DNA of 64,000 nt from Nitrospiraceae bacterium (GTDB lineage: Bacteria > Nitrospirota > Nitrospiria > Nitrospirales > Nitrospiraceae): assembly GCA_013140715.1 (NCBI GenBank), contig JABFSG010000038.1:62001-126000 (forward strand), written 5' to 3'. Within the stretch, counting starts at the first letter, position 1; every line of letters starts with the position of its first letter. This document shows positions 29,422 through 39,253 of the stretch, piece after piece. The position numbers were made by a program, and so were the translations under genes. Below the pieces are notes generated by a model. That model was not told the origin of the DNA and made no database searches. It was given only the letters and a program-made list of their open reading frames with translations.

Positions 29422-31203
29422 CTAGCGAGAAAGACCCTTTGTCTTCCGCTTATTCGATCGTCTGGTCAGAATCCAACCTTCCAGAAGAACGACGCCGGCC
29501 GCAATCGCCACAGGATAAATATAGGCCTCCTGCGGGGTCGGCGGCTCTAAGAAGGTGTAGTAGAAGGCCGAGACAGCCATCTTCCTACCAGCGTCTCCAT
29601 TGTGCCCGTCCCAGGCGAAGAACACGGTGGGAATGTATTGTCCCATTTCAAAGAACGTATCCGAATCGTAATCCTGCTCTTTCTTATCGCCCAACGGACG
29701 CTGAATGATCACCGTCCATCGGCCATTTTTCCATTCCGAGAAGAGTAACTTGATGTTCTCTTCGTAATCGAAGCGTTGTTCAAAGTCTTTATCCCATCCG
29801 GTCCCTTTGAAGGCGCGCAACGAACCATCAGCCTCCCACTTCACAATGTCCATCGGGAACTGTTCGTTGCTGCCGAACAGGTAGCGGGGCTTAATCGGTG
29901 CGGGAAGCTCTTTCCACTTTATCGCAGTTTCCATGGCGACGGCATCATTATAGACGGTGTAATTATTCTGATGCGCGGCAATAGAACCCTCTTCCCCGGT
30001 CTTTGGATCCTGCTCCTTGACTTCCACGTTGACGGAGGTTGGAGCCCAGGGCAGCTTTCCTTCGGCTACGCTCTTCGTACGATCGTCCCACTGGAACATG
30101 AACACGACATGCGTTTCATTGTAAAGCGACTTTACCCAGAGGTCGTCGATCCGGTTCACAAAGTTTCTGGGCTTGTGAGTGATCTGACCGCCCATTGCAA
30201 TATAGCGCCTGGCCCTCTTCGTCCACAATTCATTCTCCGGATCGGCTGAAATCTCTCCTTCGACCTTCCCTGAGGGCACCACAAAGTTGATTTTAGGTTT
30301 GTCAGCCTGTGGGTCGATTGGGAGAGGCTTTCCCTCTACATCCCGTTCACAGAGGGAGTTCACAAAATTTGCAATGTGCCATCGCTCTTCAACTGTCGTA
30401 TTGTCGGCAAACGAAGGCATCGGAGTACCGTTGACTCCGGTCGAAAATGTCCGGAAGATATTCTTCACATTATAGGGATCTTGCCGGCTGCCTCTGAAGT
30501 TCCAACACTTGTGCCAGTTGGCCGGCTGGATCGAAAAGCCCCAGTCGTCTTTCAGGTTGAACGCATTGCCGTCGCCACGGCCTTCGACGCCATGACATTC
30601 AATGCACTTCTTTTCGACAATCAGCTCGGCCCCCTTTTTCAAACTCTCTTCAGACGCGGCAATCGGAGCCAACTCAGCCAGCTGCAAGACAGTTTGGCTC
30701 TCTGACTTCGTGTCCGTAAATTTTCGATCTTTTACAAGTTGCGTCGTCACAAACGACAAGACTTGAAGCCGTTGCTCCTCTGTCAGAATACCTTCCCATG
30801 GCGGCATGGCGGAGCCTGGTAACCCGTGGGTCACAGTCGCAAAGAGATCGTTCTGTCCCTCAACCGGTTTCTTGGCATCGAACAGGGGCAATTCTCCACT
30901 GGCCGTATGACGAATCTTGAACGTCCCCTGATTGAAATTGCGGGGACGAGGCCAGAGACGATCGGCACCTGGGCCGTCGCCGGCGCCATCTACACCGTGA
31001 CACCAGACGCACTTGGTGAAGTAGACCCGTTTTCCTGCTTCGATCATATCGGCAGACGGTTCCGGTGCAAGCGCTCCAGCCTTAAAGCCTGCAGGCAGTG
31101 AATCTGCGGCAAAGGCAAACCCTCCAGCGTTTGCAGAGAGCAAGATCACTCCAAAGGCAGTTAGGGATAACACCCCTGCCTTCAGACTAAACGAATTCTT
31201 CAT
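29422..31203 (-). CDS. diheme cytochrome c fused to an NxrC/ethylbenzene dehydrogenase gamma-like domain, C-terminal TM anchor
   Basis: 593 aa; signal peptide, CVWCH and CIECH heme motifs, then RYIAMGGQITHKPRNFVNRIDDLWVKSLYNETHVVFMFQWDDRTKS, C-terminal VAIAAGVVLLEGWIL. Confidence 0.82.
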   Translation of the reverse strand: MKNSFSLKAGVLSLTAFGVILLSANAGGFAFAADSLPAGFKAGALAPEPSADMIEAGKRVYFTKCVWCHGVDGAGDGPGADRLWPRPRNFNQGTFKIRHTASGELPLFDAKKPVEGQNDLFATVTHGLPGSAMPPWEGILTEEQRLQVLSFVTTQLVKDRKFTDTKSESQTVLQLAELAPIAASEESLKKGAELIVEKKCIECHGVEGRGDGNAFNLKDDWGFSIQPANWHKCWNFRGSRQDPYNVKNIFRTFSTGVNGTPMPSFADNTTVEERWHIANFVNSLCERDVEGKPLPIDPQADKPKINFVVPSGKVEGEISADPENELWTKRARRYIAMGGQITHKPRNFVNRIDDLWVKSLYNETHVVFMFQWDDRTKSVAEGKLPWAPTSVNVEVKEQDPKTGEEGSIAAHQNNYTVYNDAVAMETAIKWKELPAPIKPRYLFGSNEQFPMDIVKWEADGSLRAFKGTGWDKDFEQRFDYEENIKLLFSEWKNGRWTVIIQRPLGDKKEQDYDSDTFFEMGQYIPTVFFAWDGHNGDAGRKMAVSAFYYTFLEPPTPQEAYIYPVAIAAGVVLLEGWILTRRSNKRKTKGLSR

Positions 31204-31261
31204 GGCTTCCCTCTTCCCTCATCACGTCAATTCAGGTTGGCTGCGTAGTTCACGCGAACGA

Positions 31262-32299
31262 TTAGTCCCAAGTTCGTGGGTAATACCCCGTGTGCCAATA
31301 CTCAAACATGACGACTTTCCAGATTTCATCTACGGTCAAATGCTGTTCCCATGGCGGCATGACAGAGGCCCATGGGAAGCCTTCGTTCGGCAAGCCGATT
31401 CCACCCTTTGAAACGCGCCAGAAAATAAATGTTTCCTGTAACTGGGCGATTGTGCCTGGGTCAGTAAAATTCGCCGGGATAGGATTGAATGCGAAGGCAT
31501 GGAGGCCACGACCATTCAGATTGTCCCCATGGCAGAAGTGGCAATTTTGATAGAAAATTTCCCCGCCCTCACGCACATACTTGAGATACCCTTGCGCATC
31601 CTTATCCCAGGGATTTGCATTCGGCTTCATCAAACGGCCCATACCCTGCTCCACAATATTAGCGTTACTGTATTCCTGATCGTACTTTCCTTCAGGATTG
31701 ACTCGGTAGGGGTTCTGCGATGTTTGAAGCGTATAGGTTTTCCCATGCACCTTCGTGCTGGCTGGTGGAGCCGGATGCACCGTTCTCAACTCGATCGGTT
31801 CTTCAGATTTTGGGACCATTGCGTTGTAAGAGAATCCGCCGATCAATATCGGGAGGATAATGAGGTATGCATACCGCAACAACCGGTTACCCCCGGTCTT
31901 GGCGTCCAGGACGTTCATGATCGGCTGCTTGAATTTCTGCCAATCTTCCTCGTTGGCGGAAACCCACATGAATACAGCTACGAGGGAGACCGTCCCGTAC
32001 ATCGCGCGGACGCTGAAGGGGATCGGAGGATAGACGCGAAACTTCAAATAGAGAAGAACGAAGGCCCAACAACTAATCCCTTGCCAAAACCGTGGGAAAG
32101 CCATTCCCATGGATGACATCATGTAGCTGATACCCGTAAATCCAGCCACGAAAAGGATCAGCTCCGCGATCACTTGGACCGGCATGTACCCTTCGATCAG
32201 GCGCACAGTGTCTGACGGAATGATGCCGACAATCATTCCGGAAAGCAGGAGTAATCCCGCTACCCCTATAAGTGCCCCGAGCGACATTATAGCTTTCAT
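31262..32299 (-). CDS. membrane-anchored cytochrome c
   Basis: 345 aa; N-terminal TM helices, CHFCH heme motif, GLPNEGFPWASVMPPWEQHLTVDEIWKVVMFEYWHTG. Confidence 0.8.
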   Translation of the reverse strand: MKAIMSLGALIGVAGLLLLSGMIVGIIPSDTVRLIEGYMPVQVIAELILFVAGFTGISYMMSSMGMAFPRFWQGISCWAFVLLYLKFRVYPPIPFSVRAMYGTVSLVAVFMWVSANEEDWQKFKQPIMNVLDAKTGGNRLLRYAYLIILPILIGGFSYNAMVPKSEEPIELRTVHPAPPASTKVHGKTYTLQTSQNPYRVNPEGKYDQEYSNANIVEQGMGRLMKPNANPWDKDAQGYLKYVREGGEIFYQNCHFCHGDNLNGRGLHAFAFNPIPANFTDPGTIAQLQETFIFWRVSKGGIGLPNEGFPWASVMPPWEQHLTVDEIWKVVMFEYWHTGYYPRTWD

Positions 32300-32356
32300 C
32301 GATGAGCTCCCATATTGATGTGCATCCCTACTCGATAACCAGATCCCGCATCCTGA

Positions 32357-33670
32357 TCATGATATCTTCGGTGGCGGTGAACCGGCTTTCACTTGCGACA
32401 AATAGTCGACAATCTTTTTTAGCGCGCCCGCACTCAGCTTTGTCCCGAATTCCTTTGGCATCAAGTTGTCAGGAAAAGGCTTAACAACGTAAGTGCTGGG
32501 CGACACGATGGACTCCATGATGTATTCTTGTGTGTTATGTGCAGTTCCCTTGTACGCCGGATCCTTGATCCTATTTGGTGCATTGGTCCCCTCTTCAAGG
32601 ACGGGACCCTGCTTGCCGGTCGCACCGGGGATGCCGGGAATGGTATGGCACAGAATGCACGTGGATTTAGCAAAAATCACATCGATCGGTTCGGTACCAT
32701 CGGCCAGGAGAGCACTAGCCGCACCTGCCGGCTTGTCTTCCTGCTGCTTCGGACGATCAGCTTCCGGAATAAACTTCTCATAGGACTTGATGATTTCATC
32801 GTATGACGGAGCATCGATCCCTTCACGCAAATATAACCAGGTATCGACGGCAGCCAACTCCTGAAGGCTCAACGAGATGGGTGGCTTGTGAATCGCGGGC
32901 ATCGGGCTGGTTTTATCATTCGTCCCCTTGACGCCATAACCGGAAACGACATAGCAGCTGGGGCATGAATGGGACTCAGCAATATACTCCTGGCCATTTT
33001 CCGCAGTCCCGGAACCTGGGAACGCTTCCTTATCGTCAAATTCACGACCCTTTGGGTTTCCCTTACTGTACTTGGGATCTTCCAACCGCTCCTTGCCTGC
33101 ACGAGCCGGAAGACCCTGTAAATTGGGAGCACGTTCTCCAAGCATCCCGGCATGGAACGCATGGCAGAGAGGACATTGGCCTTTGCCGACTGCTCCTTGC
33201 TCTTTATTCTTTCCAATTCCACCGAAAATAATCTTTTCCCCTTCATCGGCAAGCTGTTGAGCGGTCATTGCCTCATATTGAAGCTTCTCTTCTTTAGGAG
33301 GAAACCCACCTTCAACTTGTGGCAGCCAATTTCCATAGCCTGAGAGACCGGCAGCGACAAGGAACATGAAGCCACCGATCTTCAGCAGTGCTGCGTGATT
33401 GGGGAAATAGATTCCCAACATGAAACATGCTGCTGTGATGAGGACCAAGGAGACGGGAAGCATCCGGTTCGCTTCATAGAAGCTGCCCTTGTAATGAGCG
33501 ATGGCTAGTAGCAACAAACATGCGCCAAGCGTCCCGATAAAGAGCTTGAACATCGAGCTCTTTTTTGCAGCGGCATCCTTCCCTGCCACGATGGAGTAGA
33601 TGAAAAGGCTGGCAAGAAGTGCAAATAGCGGCCAGCCTATTGTTAGAGCTTCCTTTATCAGCTCACTCAC
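32357..33670 (-). CDS. membrane-anchored multi-domain cytochrome c
   Basis: 437 aa; N-terminal TM helices; CPLCH and CILCH heme motifs plus a CPSCY degenerate site. Confidence 0.78.
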   Translation of the reverse strand: MSELIKEALTIGWPLFALLASLFIYSIVAGKDAAAKKSSMFKLFIGTLGACLLLLAIAHYKGSFYEANRMLPVSLVLITAACFMLGIYFPNHAALLKIGGFMFLVAAGLSGYGNWLPQVEGGFPPKEEKLQYEAMTAQQLADEGEKIIFGGIGKNKEQGAVGKGQCPLCHAFHAGMLGERAPNLQGLPARAGKERLEDPKYSKGNPKGREFDDKEAFPGSGTAENGQEYIAESHSCPSCYVVSGYGVKGTNDKTSPMPAIHKPPISLSLQELAAVDTWLYLREGIDAPSYDEIIKSYEKFIPEADRPKQQEDKPAGAASALLADGTEPIDVIFAKSTCILCHTIPGIPGATGKQGPVLEEGTNAPNRIKDPAYKGTAHNTQEYIMESIVSPSTYVVKPFPDNLMPKEFGTKLSAGALKKIVDYLSQVKAGSPPPKIS

Positions 33671-33750
33671 GATTGTAACCTCCTGAGGTCTGGGTAGTAG
33701 TGGGCACGCCCTTCATGCCTCCACTCCCCCAGCCAAAATCCTAGAGATGA

Positions 33751-35664
33751 TTAGTGGCCCGCAGCCGGTTGCGGTGCACCGCCGGGAACCTCTGCCTTCG
33801 CTGGAACAGGAGCCTTCTTCATCCCGAGGCTTCCCAGCCAGAAGACGAATAGGATGCTCACCCAGAAGAACAACACATTGAAGGAGATCATGTTCGCTGC
33901 AAAACCCACCGTATGCGTATAGGCCCAAGGTGAGTTGTCACGCATGATCTCATTCACATGCCAGAACAACCGAACTGAAGAACGTATGTATCCCATCAGC
34001 CCCATCATCCAGGTAAAGGCGGTTGCGAGCATGATCAAGGCATATTGCGATCGAACGGATATCTTGCCCCACTCGATAGCTCCCATTTGCTTGGCGCCCT
34101 TCATCATGGCGCTGTTGAGCGGGAACATAAAGAAGAGACAAGACAGGGTTGTCGCAACTTGTGGAACGGATAGACCGACTCGCACGTTTGCCGGAATATA
34201 GTACCCGTAAATGGCCAACCAGATAATATTGACATAGGCGCAGGCGAAGAAGACGCCCATGAAAATATTACCGAACTTCGACCAGGATACAGTGGAGACT
34301 TTATTGCCTCGCATATACCAGACGAAGCTCAAAATAGTGGTGGTAATGATGACGTTGATACCCCCATTTTTGGCGGACATGACTCCATAGTTTCCCAACA
34401 CCGGATGCTGCTGACCGCCCATCGCTTTCAATTCGGCAGGGGTCATCACGATGGTGTGGGGAGTAATGAAGACCAGGTAGCCGCAACAGAGGATGAATAC
34501 AAGATACTTAATGTAGCGCTGATATTTTTCGGCGCCGCGCATACGGCCTAGTGCCTGCCAGAGATAGTAATTCGTGCTCAAGAAAAGAATACCGATCATG
34601 GTGGCTTGAATGATAAAGAGCCAGGCCAACAGACCGCCCATGAGCGTGATCCCCATCTGCTGACGGTAGGCATAGACCTCCCGCATCAACCAGTACCCGG
34701 CAAAGGGCAGAGGAATGAGGAATGCCACGCCAAGAGCCATGGCGATATAGCCCATCCAGTCGTAATGCGCGCGATCTTCATCGGTCTTTGAAGCCAAGAA
34801 TTTGTAGGCCGCGTAGGCCGCCACGACACCGCCGCCGAACGCCATGTTACCCAAAATCCGGTGAACGTTGAGTGGGTTCCAGAGAGCGGTATGGATGACG
34901 TGCCAAATGTTCCCCAAGAACCGGCCCTGCTCATCGACGCCGGCCGGCGACATCATGAAGCCGATCCATGAATTTGCCAGGAACATCAGCAATGTTCCGA
35001 TCACGTTCAATATCACGGACATGCTCAGGTGGATCCACTTCAGGAACCCATCTCTCATCTTGTCCCAACCATAATAGTAGATGTAGAGGGTTCCGCTCTC
35101 CGCCACGAACATCAGCGCATAGATATGCATGACCGGGCGGAAAATACTGGATAAGTAGCCGAAGAAGGCGGGGTAGAGCGTGAGGAAGGTGAAGATCAGA
35201 ATACCGCCTAAAATTGCGGTCAGTGAATAGGCCGTCAAACTGATTTTAATAAAGTCATAGGCGAGCTGGTCATACCGCTTCGCCATTGCCTTATCCTTCG
35301 TGACGACACCCATGAACTCGATCACCATGCAGAAAATCGGCACTGCAAGCACAAAGCTTCCGTAATAGAGATGCTGCTGGTTCGCAAACCAGAGGAGCAC
35401 GCGGCTCTCAAAGTTGTATCGCGGATAGTCCTTAGGCCCATCGACGGTCTTTGGCGCAGGAGCGCCGATCGCGAGCCCCTCGGTCTTATAATAGACATCG
35501 CGCCCCTTCTCGTACTTCTGCTCCCCTTCCTTCTTCACCGCATCAGGAGCATCTGCGCCAATAGCCAGTGAGGGAAGCGATACGGCGATGGGGAGCAGGA
35601 GAAGGCCAACCATCGCGACAAGCGCCATGATTGAAAATAACTTCTTCCCGGCCACACGTCCCAT
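33751..35664 (-). CDS. cytochrome bd-like oxidase, CydA-like subunit (copy 1)
   Basis: ORF 33751..35715, likely start MGRVAGKKLF at 35664 with AAGGAGG RBS; multi-TM, NSWIGFMMSPAGVD and WNPLNVHRILGNMAFGGGVVAAY CydA-like regions; no canonical GRQPW Q-loop motif. Confidence 0.82.
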   Translation of the reverse strand: MGRVAGKKLFSIMALVAMVGLLLLPIAVSLPSLAIGADAPDAVKKEGEQKYEKGRDVYYKTEGLAIGAPAPKTVDGPKDYPRYNFESRVLLWFANQQHLYYGSFVLAVPIFCMVIEFMGVVTKDKAMAKRYDQLAYDFIKISLTAYSLTAILGGILIFTFLTLYPAFFGYLSSIFRPVMHIYALMFVAESGTLYIYYYGWDKMRDGFLKWIHLSMSVILNVIGTLLMFLANSWIGFMMSPAGVDEQGRFLGNIWHVIHTALWNPLNVHRILGNMAFGGGVVAAYAAYKFLASKTDEDRAHYDWMGYIAMALGVAFLIPLPFAGYWLMREVYAYRQQMGITLMGGLLAWLFIIQATMIGILFLSTNYYLWQALGRMRGAEKYQRYIKYLVFILCCGYLVFITPHTIVMTPAELKAMGGQQHPVLGNYGVMSAKNGGINVIITTTILSFVWYMRGNKVSTVSWSKFGNIFMGVFFACAYVNIIWLAIYGYYIPANVRVGLSVPQVATTLSCLFFMFPLNSAMMKGAKQMGAIEWGKISVRSQYALIMLATAFTWMMGLMGYIRSSVRLFWHVNEIMRDNSPWAYTHTVGFAANMISFNVLFFWVSILFVFWLGSLGMKKAPVPAKAEVPGGAPQPAAGH

Positions 35665-35752
35665 GAGATACCTCCTTGATGCATTCTGAAAACAACTCAT
35701 GCCATTTTTCTCCACAAGCTCAATTCAAACAGACGACGACTCTCCCTATTAT

Positions 35753-35875
35753 CTACTTCCGGAATAAATACCAGAAGTCGAGACCTTGTGAATCCATCAA
35801 GAAGTGGTCGACTGCTAGAAAATATGCGACACAGATGACCAAAGATATTGCCCCGTAAACGATTGCGCTCCCCAT
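35753..35875 (-). CDS. 40-aa single-TM micropeptide upstream of bd-like oxidase
   Basis: Own translation: MGSAIVYGAISLVICVAYFLAVDHFLMDSQGLDFWYLFRK*; below ORF-track length cut-off. Confidence 0.6.
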   Translation of the reverse strand: MGSAIVYGAISLVICVAYFLAVDHFLMDSQGLDFWYLFRK

Positions 35876-35935
35876 AGCATCCTCTCCCTCAACCCTTGCA
35901 ACGTTCAGGAAATTCCAGTGCTACGCCAGCCCTGC

Positions 35936-36076
35936 TTAGCAGGGACACTGAATTCCTGCAAACCAATAAAAGAACCATAGACCGACTGCACAGGTCACAT
36001 AGAAAATCATTTTGCCGATCGCAACTTTCATCTCGCTATCCGGCGGTCCTGCTGGTGTCGCTGATGCGTCGCCCAT
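35936..36076 (-). CDS. 46-aa single-TM micropeptide
   Basis: Own translation: MGDASATPAGPPDSEMKVAIGKMIFYVTCAVGLWFFYWFAGIQCPC*; GGAGAAGGAGA-type RBS upstream. Confidence 0.6.
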   Translation of the reverse strand: MGDASATPAGPPDSEMKVAIGKMIFYVTCAVGLWFFYWFAGIQCPC

Positions 36077-36203
36077 CTCTGTCTCCTTCTCCTCCGGATC
36101 CTATCGAATATTCGGTCAATCAGCCCGGTGAAATTCTTGACTCTCAGATACCCGTATGTTATTCAAAATTCCTTGTCACGCACGAAAAATCAGGGGAAAT
36201 TCA

Positions 36204-36308
36204 ATGAAAAGACATTCAAAAGTGTTCGACATTATAGTTTTGGTCGGCATGGTTGTCAATATCATTTTGGCCGTGTTTCTCATTCTCTACTACTTTGATT
36301 TCCTGTAA
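36204..36308 (+). CDS. 34-aa single-TM micropeptide, plus strand
   Basis: Own translation: MKRHSKVFDIIVLVGMVVNIILAVFLILYYFDFL*; AGGGGAAA upstream of ATG. Confidence 0.45.
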   Translation: MKRHSKVFDIIVLVGMVVNIILAVFLILYYFDFL

Positions 36309-36328
36309 ATTTCACCCGGCGTATTTCT

Positions 36329-37222
36329 TCAGCGATTTTCTAACTTTTCGCTAGAAGCCGCACAGCGAAATCCGATCGCTTCATCGCGAAAATCTTGAAC
36401 CATTTTGCTCCGGCTAGTGATGCGGATATCGGCCCCGGTGGTCGCATAGCCGCCACCGCGAAGTACCCGATATACGCCATGATCCGGACCGGGGCTGTTC
36501 TGCTCCGGCGCTTCCTCAAAGTAGCGTTCCGCGTACCAGTCGGCCACCCATTCCATGACATTTCCCGCTCCATCCATAACGCCATAGGGGCTCTTATCGG
36601 TTTGAACTGTGCCGACAGAAGCGGAAACCTCATACCCATCCTGTACCCTGGCCCAATTCGCCCCATTCGGGTTCTCCACATTACCCCAGGGCCACAGACG
36701 GCCATCCGATCCCCGCATGGCCTTCTCCCACTCTGCTTCAGTCGGTAGCCGCTTCCCCTTCCAATTGCAATAGGCCTCCGCATCCTCCCAAGAAACGTAG
36801 ACTACCGGCTGATTGATACCCTGCATTTTGCTCATATTCTTGGCATAGCGGGCGGGAGGACCGGATTTACGATGTCCGGTCACATTGACAAACTGCTGGT
36901 ATTGAAAGTTCGTCACTTCGTACCGATCGATGGCAAAGGCATTCAGTATCAGCGTGCGTTGCGGGTGTTCATCGAACCCCCCTTGATCGGTCCCGCGAAT
37001 AAATGGGCCTGCCGGAATCGCGATCATTTCTTCCACCACCGGCTCTTCGGGAGCCGTCGGCAACTGGGGGTCGGACGACCCAGATGGGCTTACTATCGGG
37101 GAGTCATTTGAAGATTTCTCAAACGGAGTCAGCATGCTGCCGCGAAAGATGCCCATGATGGGAATCGCAGCGAACGCAAGGATAGCGAAAAGGAAGAGAA
37201 GCTTGAATTTGGTTTCGAGCAT
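36329..37222 (-). CDS. formylglycine-generating-enzyme/SUMF1-family protein
   Basis: 297 aa; GTDQGGFDEHPQRTLILNAFAIDRYEVTNFQYQQF, WKGKRLPTEAEWEKAMRG, RVLRGGGYATT. Confidence 0.92.
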   Translation of the reverse strand: MLETKFKLLFLFAILAFAAIPIMGIFRGSMLTPFEKSSNDSPIVSPSGSSDPQLPTAPEEPVVEEMIAIPAGPFIRGTDQGGFDEHPQRTLILNAFAIDRYEVTNFQYQQFVNVTGHRKSGPPARYAKNMSKMQGINQPVVYVSWEDAEAYCNWKGKRLPTEAEWEKAMRGSDGRLWPWGNVENPNGANWARVQDGYEVSASVGTVQTDKSPYGVMDGAGNVMEWVADWYAERYFEEAPEQNSPGPDHGVYRVLRGGGYATTGADIRITSRSKMVQDFRDEAIGFRCAASSEKLENR

Positions 37223-37227
37223 GGCGT

Positions 37228-38151
37228 TTATGAAGGCTCAGGGCTCTCGCCACCCTCCACATCGCTTGCACAGCGGAACCCGATTGTAATGTCCGTTCTC
37301 CAGTGCTTTGCGGCAAATCGCTTGGAGAGGCGGGCATTATGTTCGGTCTCCCGCCATGAGCCTCCCCGCACGACTTTTAAATCGACCGGCTCCGGCCCTT
37401 TCGGATCGCGGTAGGACGCCTTCTGGTAGTAATGTTCATCGTACGAATCGGCAACCCACTCGGCGACATTTCCGGTCATATCGTAAATACCGTAGGGGCT
37501 TCTACCGGTCTCGAACGATCCGGGAGGCGCCAGATACCGAAACCCGTCTTCACTCCCATCCACATTCGCATTGGCACGGCCGTTCATGAAGGTATCGCCC
37601 CACGCATACCTGCGCTTTCCCTCGCCACGACCCGCTTTTTCCCATTCCGCTTCTGTAGGAAGGCGCTTCCCCGCCCATTTGCAATAGGCCGATGCCTCTT
37701 CCCATGTCATACTCATCGCCGCAAACTCAGGCCGCAACAATTTGGATTGATCGTCTTCGAATACTTCAATCTTGGGCAACGGACGTTTGGTCATCTTGGC
37801 GAATCGCGCATACTCCTCTTGCGACACCTCTTTTTTGTCGATAAAGAACGCCTTGAGGTAGGCTTGATGCTCCGGCGCCTCATCCGGGTCGCCGTCTTTG
37901 CTGCCCATGATAAATGGGCCTTCGGGGACCTGCACCATTTCTCGGCCTTCATCGCCGATCTTCGTTTTATACATGGAGTAATCCAACGAGGCGACGCTGG
38001 CCGGCGCAGGGCGAGCTTCTGTCTTGATCGACGCAGCCAACGCTTTGATCTGCTTCGCCTTATACGACTCATACACCAGCAAACTAATCATCAGAAAGAA
38101 ACACCCAAAGACAAAGATGATCGATCCGATGAGCAGCCCCTTGTTTTCCAT
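37228..38151 (-). CDS. formylglycine-generating-enzyme/SUMF1-family protein (tandem paralog)
   Basis: 307 aa; PEGPFIMGSKDGDPDEAPEHQAYLKAFFIDKKEVSQEEY, KRLPTEAEWEKAGRGEGKRRYAWGD, VVRGGSWRETE. Confidence 0.92.
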   Translation of the reverse strand: MENKGLLIGSIIFVFGCFFLMISLLVYESYKAKQIKALAASIKTEARPAPASVASLDYSMYKTKIGDEGREMVQVPEGPFIMGSKDGDPDEAPEHQAYLKAFFIDKKEVSQEEYARFAKMTKRPLPKIEVFEDDQSKLLRPEFAAMSMTWEEASAYCKWAGKRLPTEAEWEKAGRGEGKRRYAWGDTFMNGRANANVDGSEDGFRYLAPPGSFETGRSPYGIYDMTGNVAEWVADSYDEHYYQKASYRDPKGPEPVDLKVVRGGSWRETEHNARLSKRFAAKHWRTDITIGFRCASDVEGGESPEPS

Positions 38152-38200
38152 TTCGCCTCATACTCCTTCGATTGTGCCTGACATGACGGACTCGGCCGAT

Positions 38201-38596
38201 TCAGAGGCGGTTTTTCTTTGCTGCACGCATATCCAGCAACATCGAGATTTGCACACCGAGAAATCCACCCATCGCCGCGCCGGCCCCCGCGCCTACAGAG
38301 ATTCTCTCCGGGCCTGCAACCAACCATGCAAGCGCTCCGCCCAATAACGTTCCTACCAAAATACTCGCCAGAAAACGTCGCCCTCCCATAAAACCGATGA
38401 CACCGCCGAGCACCAAGCCAACCCCGCTCGCAAACGGCATGATGCCGCCGCCCGCAATGAACCCGATGAGCATACCGACCGTGCCCATGACGGCCACGCC
38501 GAATAGGATATCGATCACCTTTGAGGGCGTAGCGTATTCCATACCGGACTCGGCCGTGCTGATGACGGAGCGGTTTCTAGCGTCCCGTGCTCGCAA
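38201..38596 (-). CDS. glycine-rich membrane protein
   Basis: 131 aa; Gly-rich TM stretches ([41 protein letters not shown]). Confidence 0.6.
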   Translation of the reverse strand: MRARDARNRSVISTAESGMEYATPSKVIDILFGVAVMGTVGMLIGFIAGGGIMPFASGVGLVLGGVIGFMGGRRFLASILVGTLLGGALAWLVAGPERISVGAGAGAAMGGFLGVQISMLLDMRAAKKNRL

Positions 38597-39233
38597 CCAT
38601 CGAACCGAAATCGATTTCTACCCCGGGTCCAGAGATGATCGAAATCCCCCAGGCTTTGGCGGCCGGCTCATGCTTGTGAATCCGCTTAAAGTCTTCATAG
38701 ACGTTCACACGCTCTTCAAACCACTGGCCCACTTCCTTCGTACCGCTCTGCACCACGATTTCCGAGCCACTGAACATGCCGCCTTCGGTCAACGTCCCCT
38801 CCGGCTTGGTGGCGCTCCACACATACTTCGTAAACACAGGAATGAACATCAGATCGACATCGAGCGACGCATAGACGGCCGCAATGGGTTCAGTATCCGT
38901 CGTAGTCTTGTGGAGACGCCATCGCCAGGTCAGCACCGGAAAGGCCTTCGGGTCCCAATCGATCTTCTTTTTCTTGATCCTCTGCCCCGCATCCTTCGCC
39001 GCCAGAAAATTCACACCGTCCTCAGTCTGGACCTTATACGCATCCCGCCCCTTGGACTCGCTTCGCTGGCTTTCATTCTCCCAGTTCATGGGAAATCCGT
39101 CCGCTTCTTTCGACTGAAAATTCTCTAACGTCAAAGACTGGCTCTGGGCCGAGGCCGTGCCATCGATCAAGAAACCGGCACAGAAGACCAATCCGACCGC
39201 AAGACATCCCCGAACCACCGCTGCTCGCACCAT
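38577..39233 (-). CDS. DUF3047-family secreted protein
   Basis: Refined start [30 protein letters not shown] at 39233 in ORF 38577..39797; [30 protein letters not shown]... [20 protein letters not shown]. Confidence 0.78.
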   Translation of the reverse strand: MVRAAVVRGCLAVGLVFCAGFLIDGTASAQSQSLTLENFQSKEADGFPMNWENESQRSESKGRDAYKVQTEDGVNFLAAKDAGQRIKKKKIDWDPKAFPVLTWRWRLHKTTTDTEPIAAVYASLDVDLMFIPVFTKYVWSATKPEGTLTEGGMFSGSEIVVQSGTKEVGQWFEERVNVYEDFKRIHKHEPAAKAWGISIISGPGVEIDFGSMVASTGR

Positions 39234-39253
39234 ACTCCAACCCCTTTCGATAG

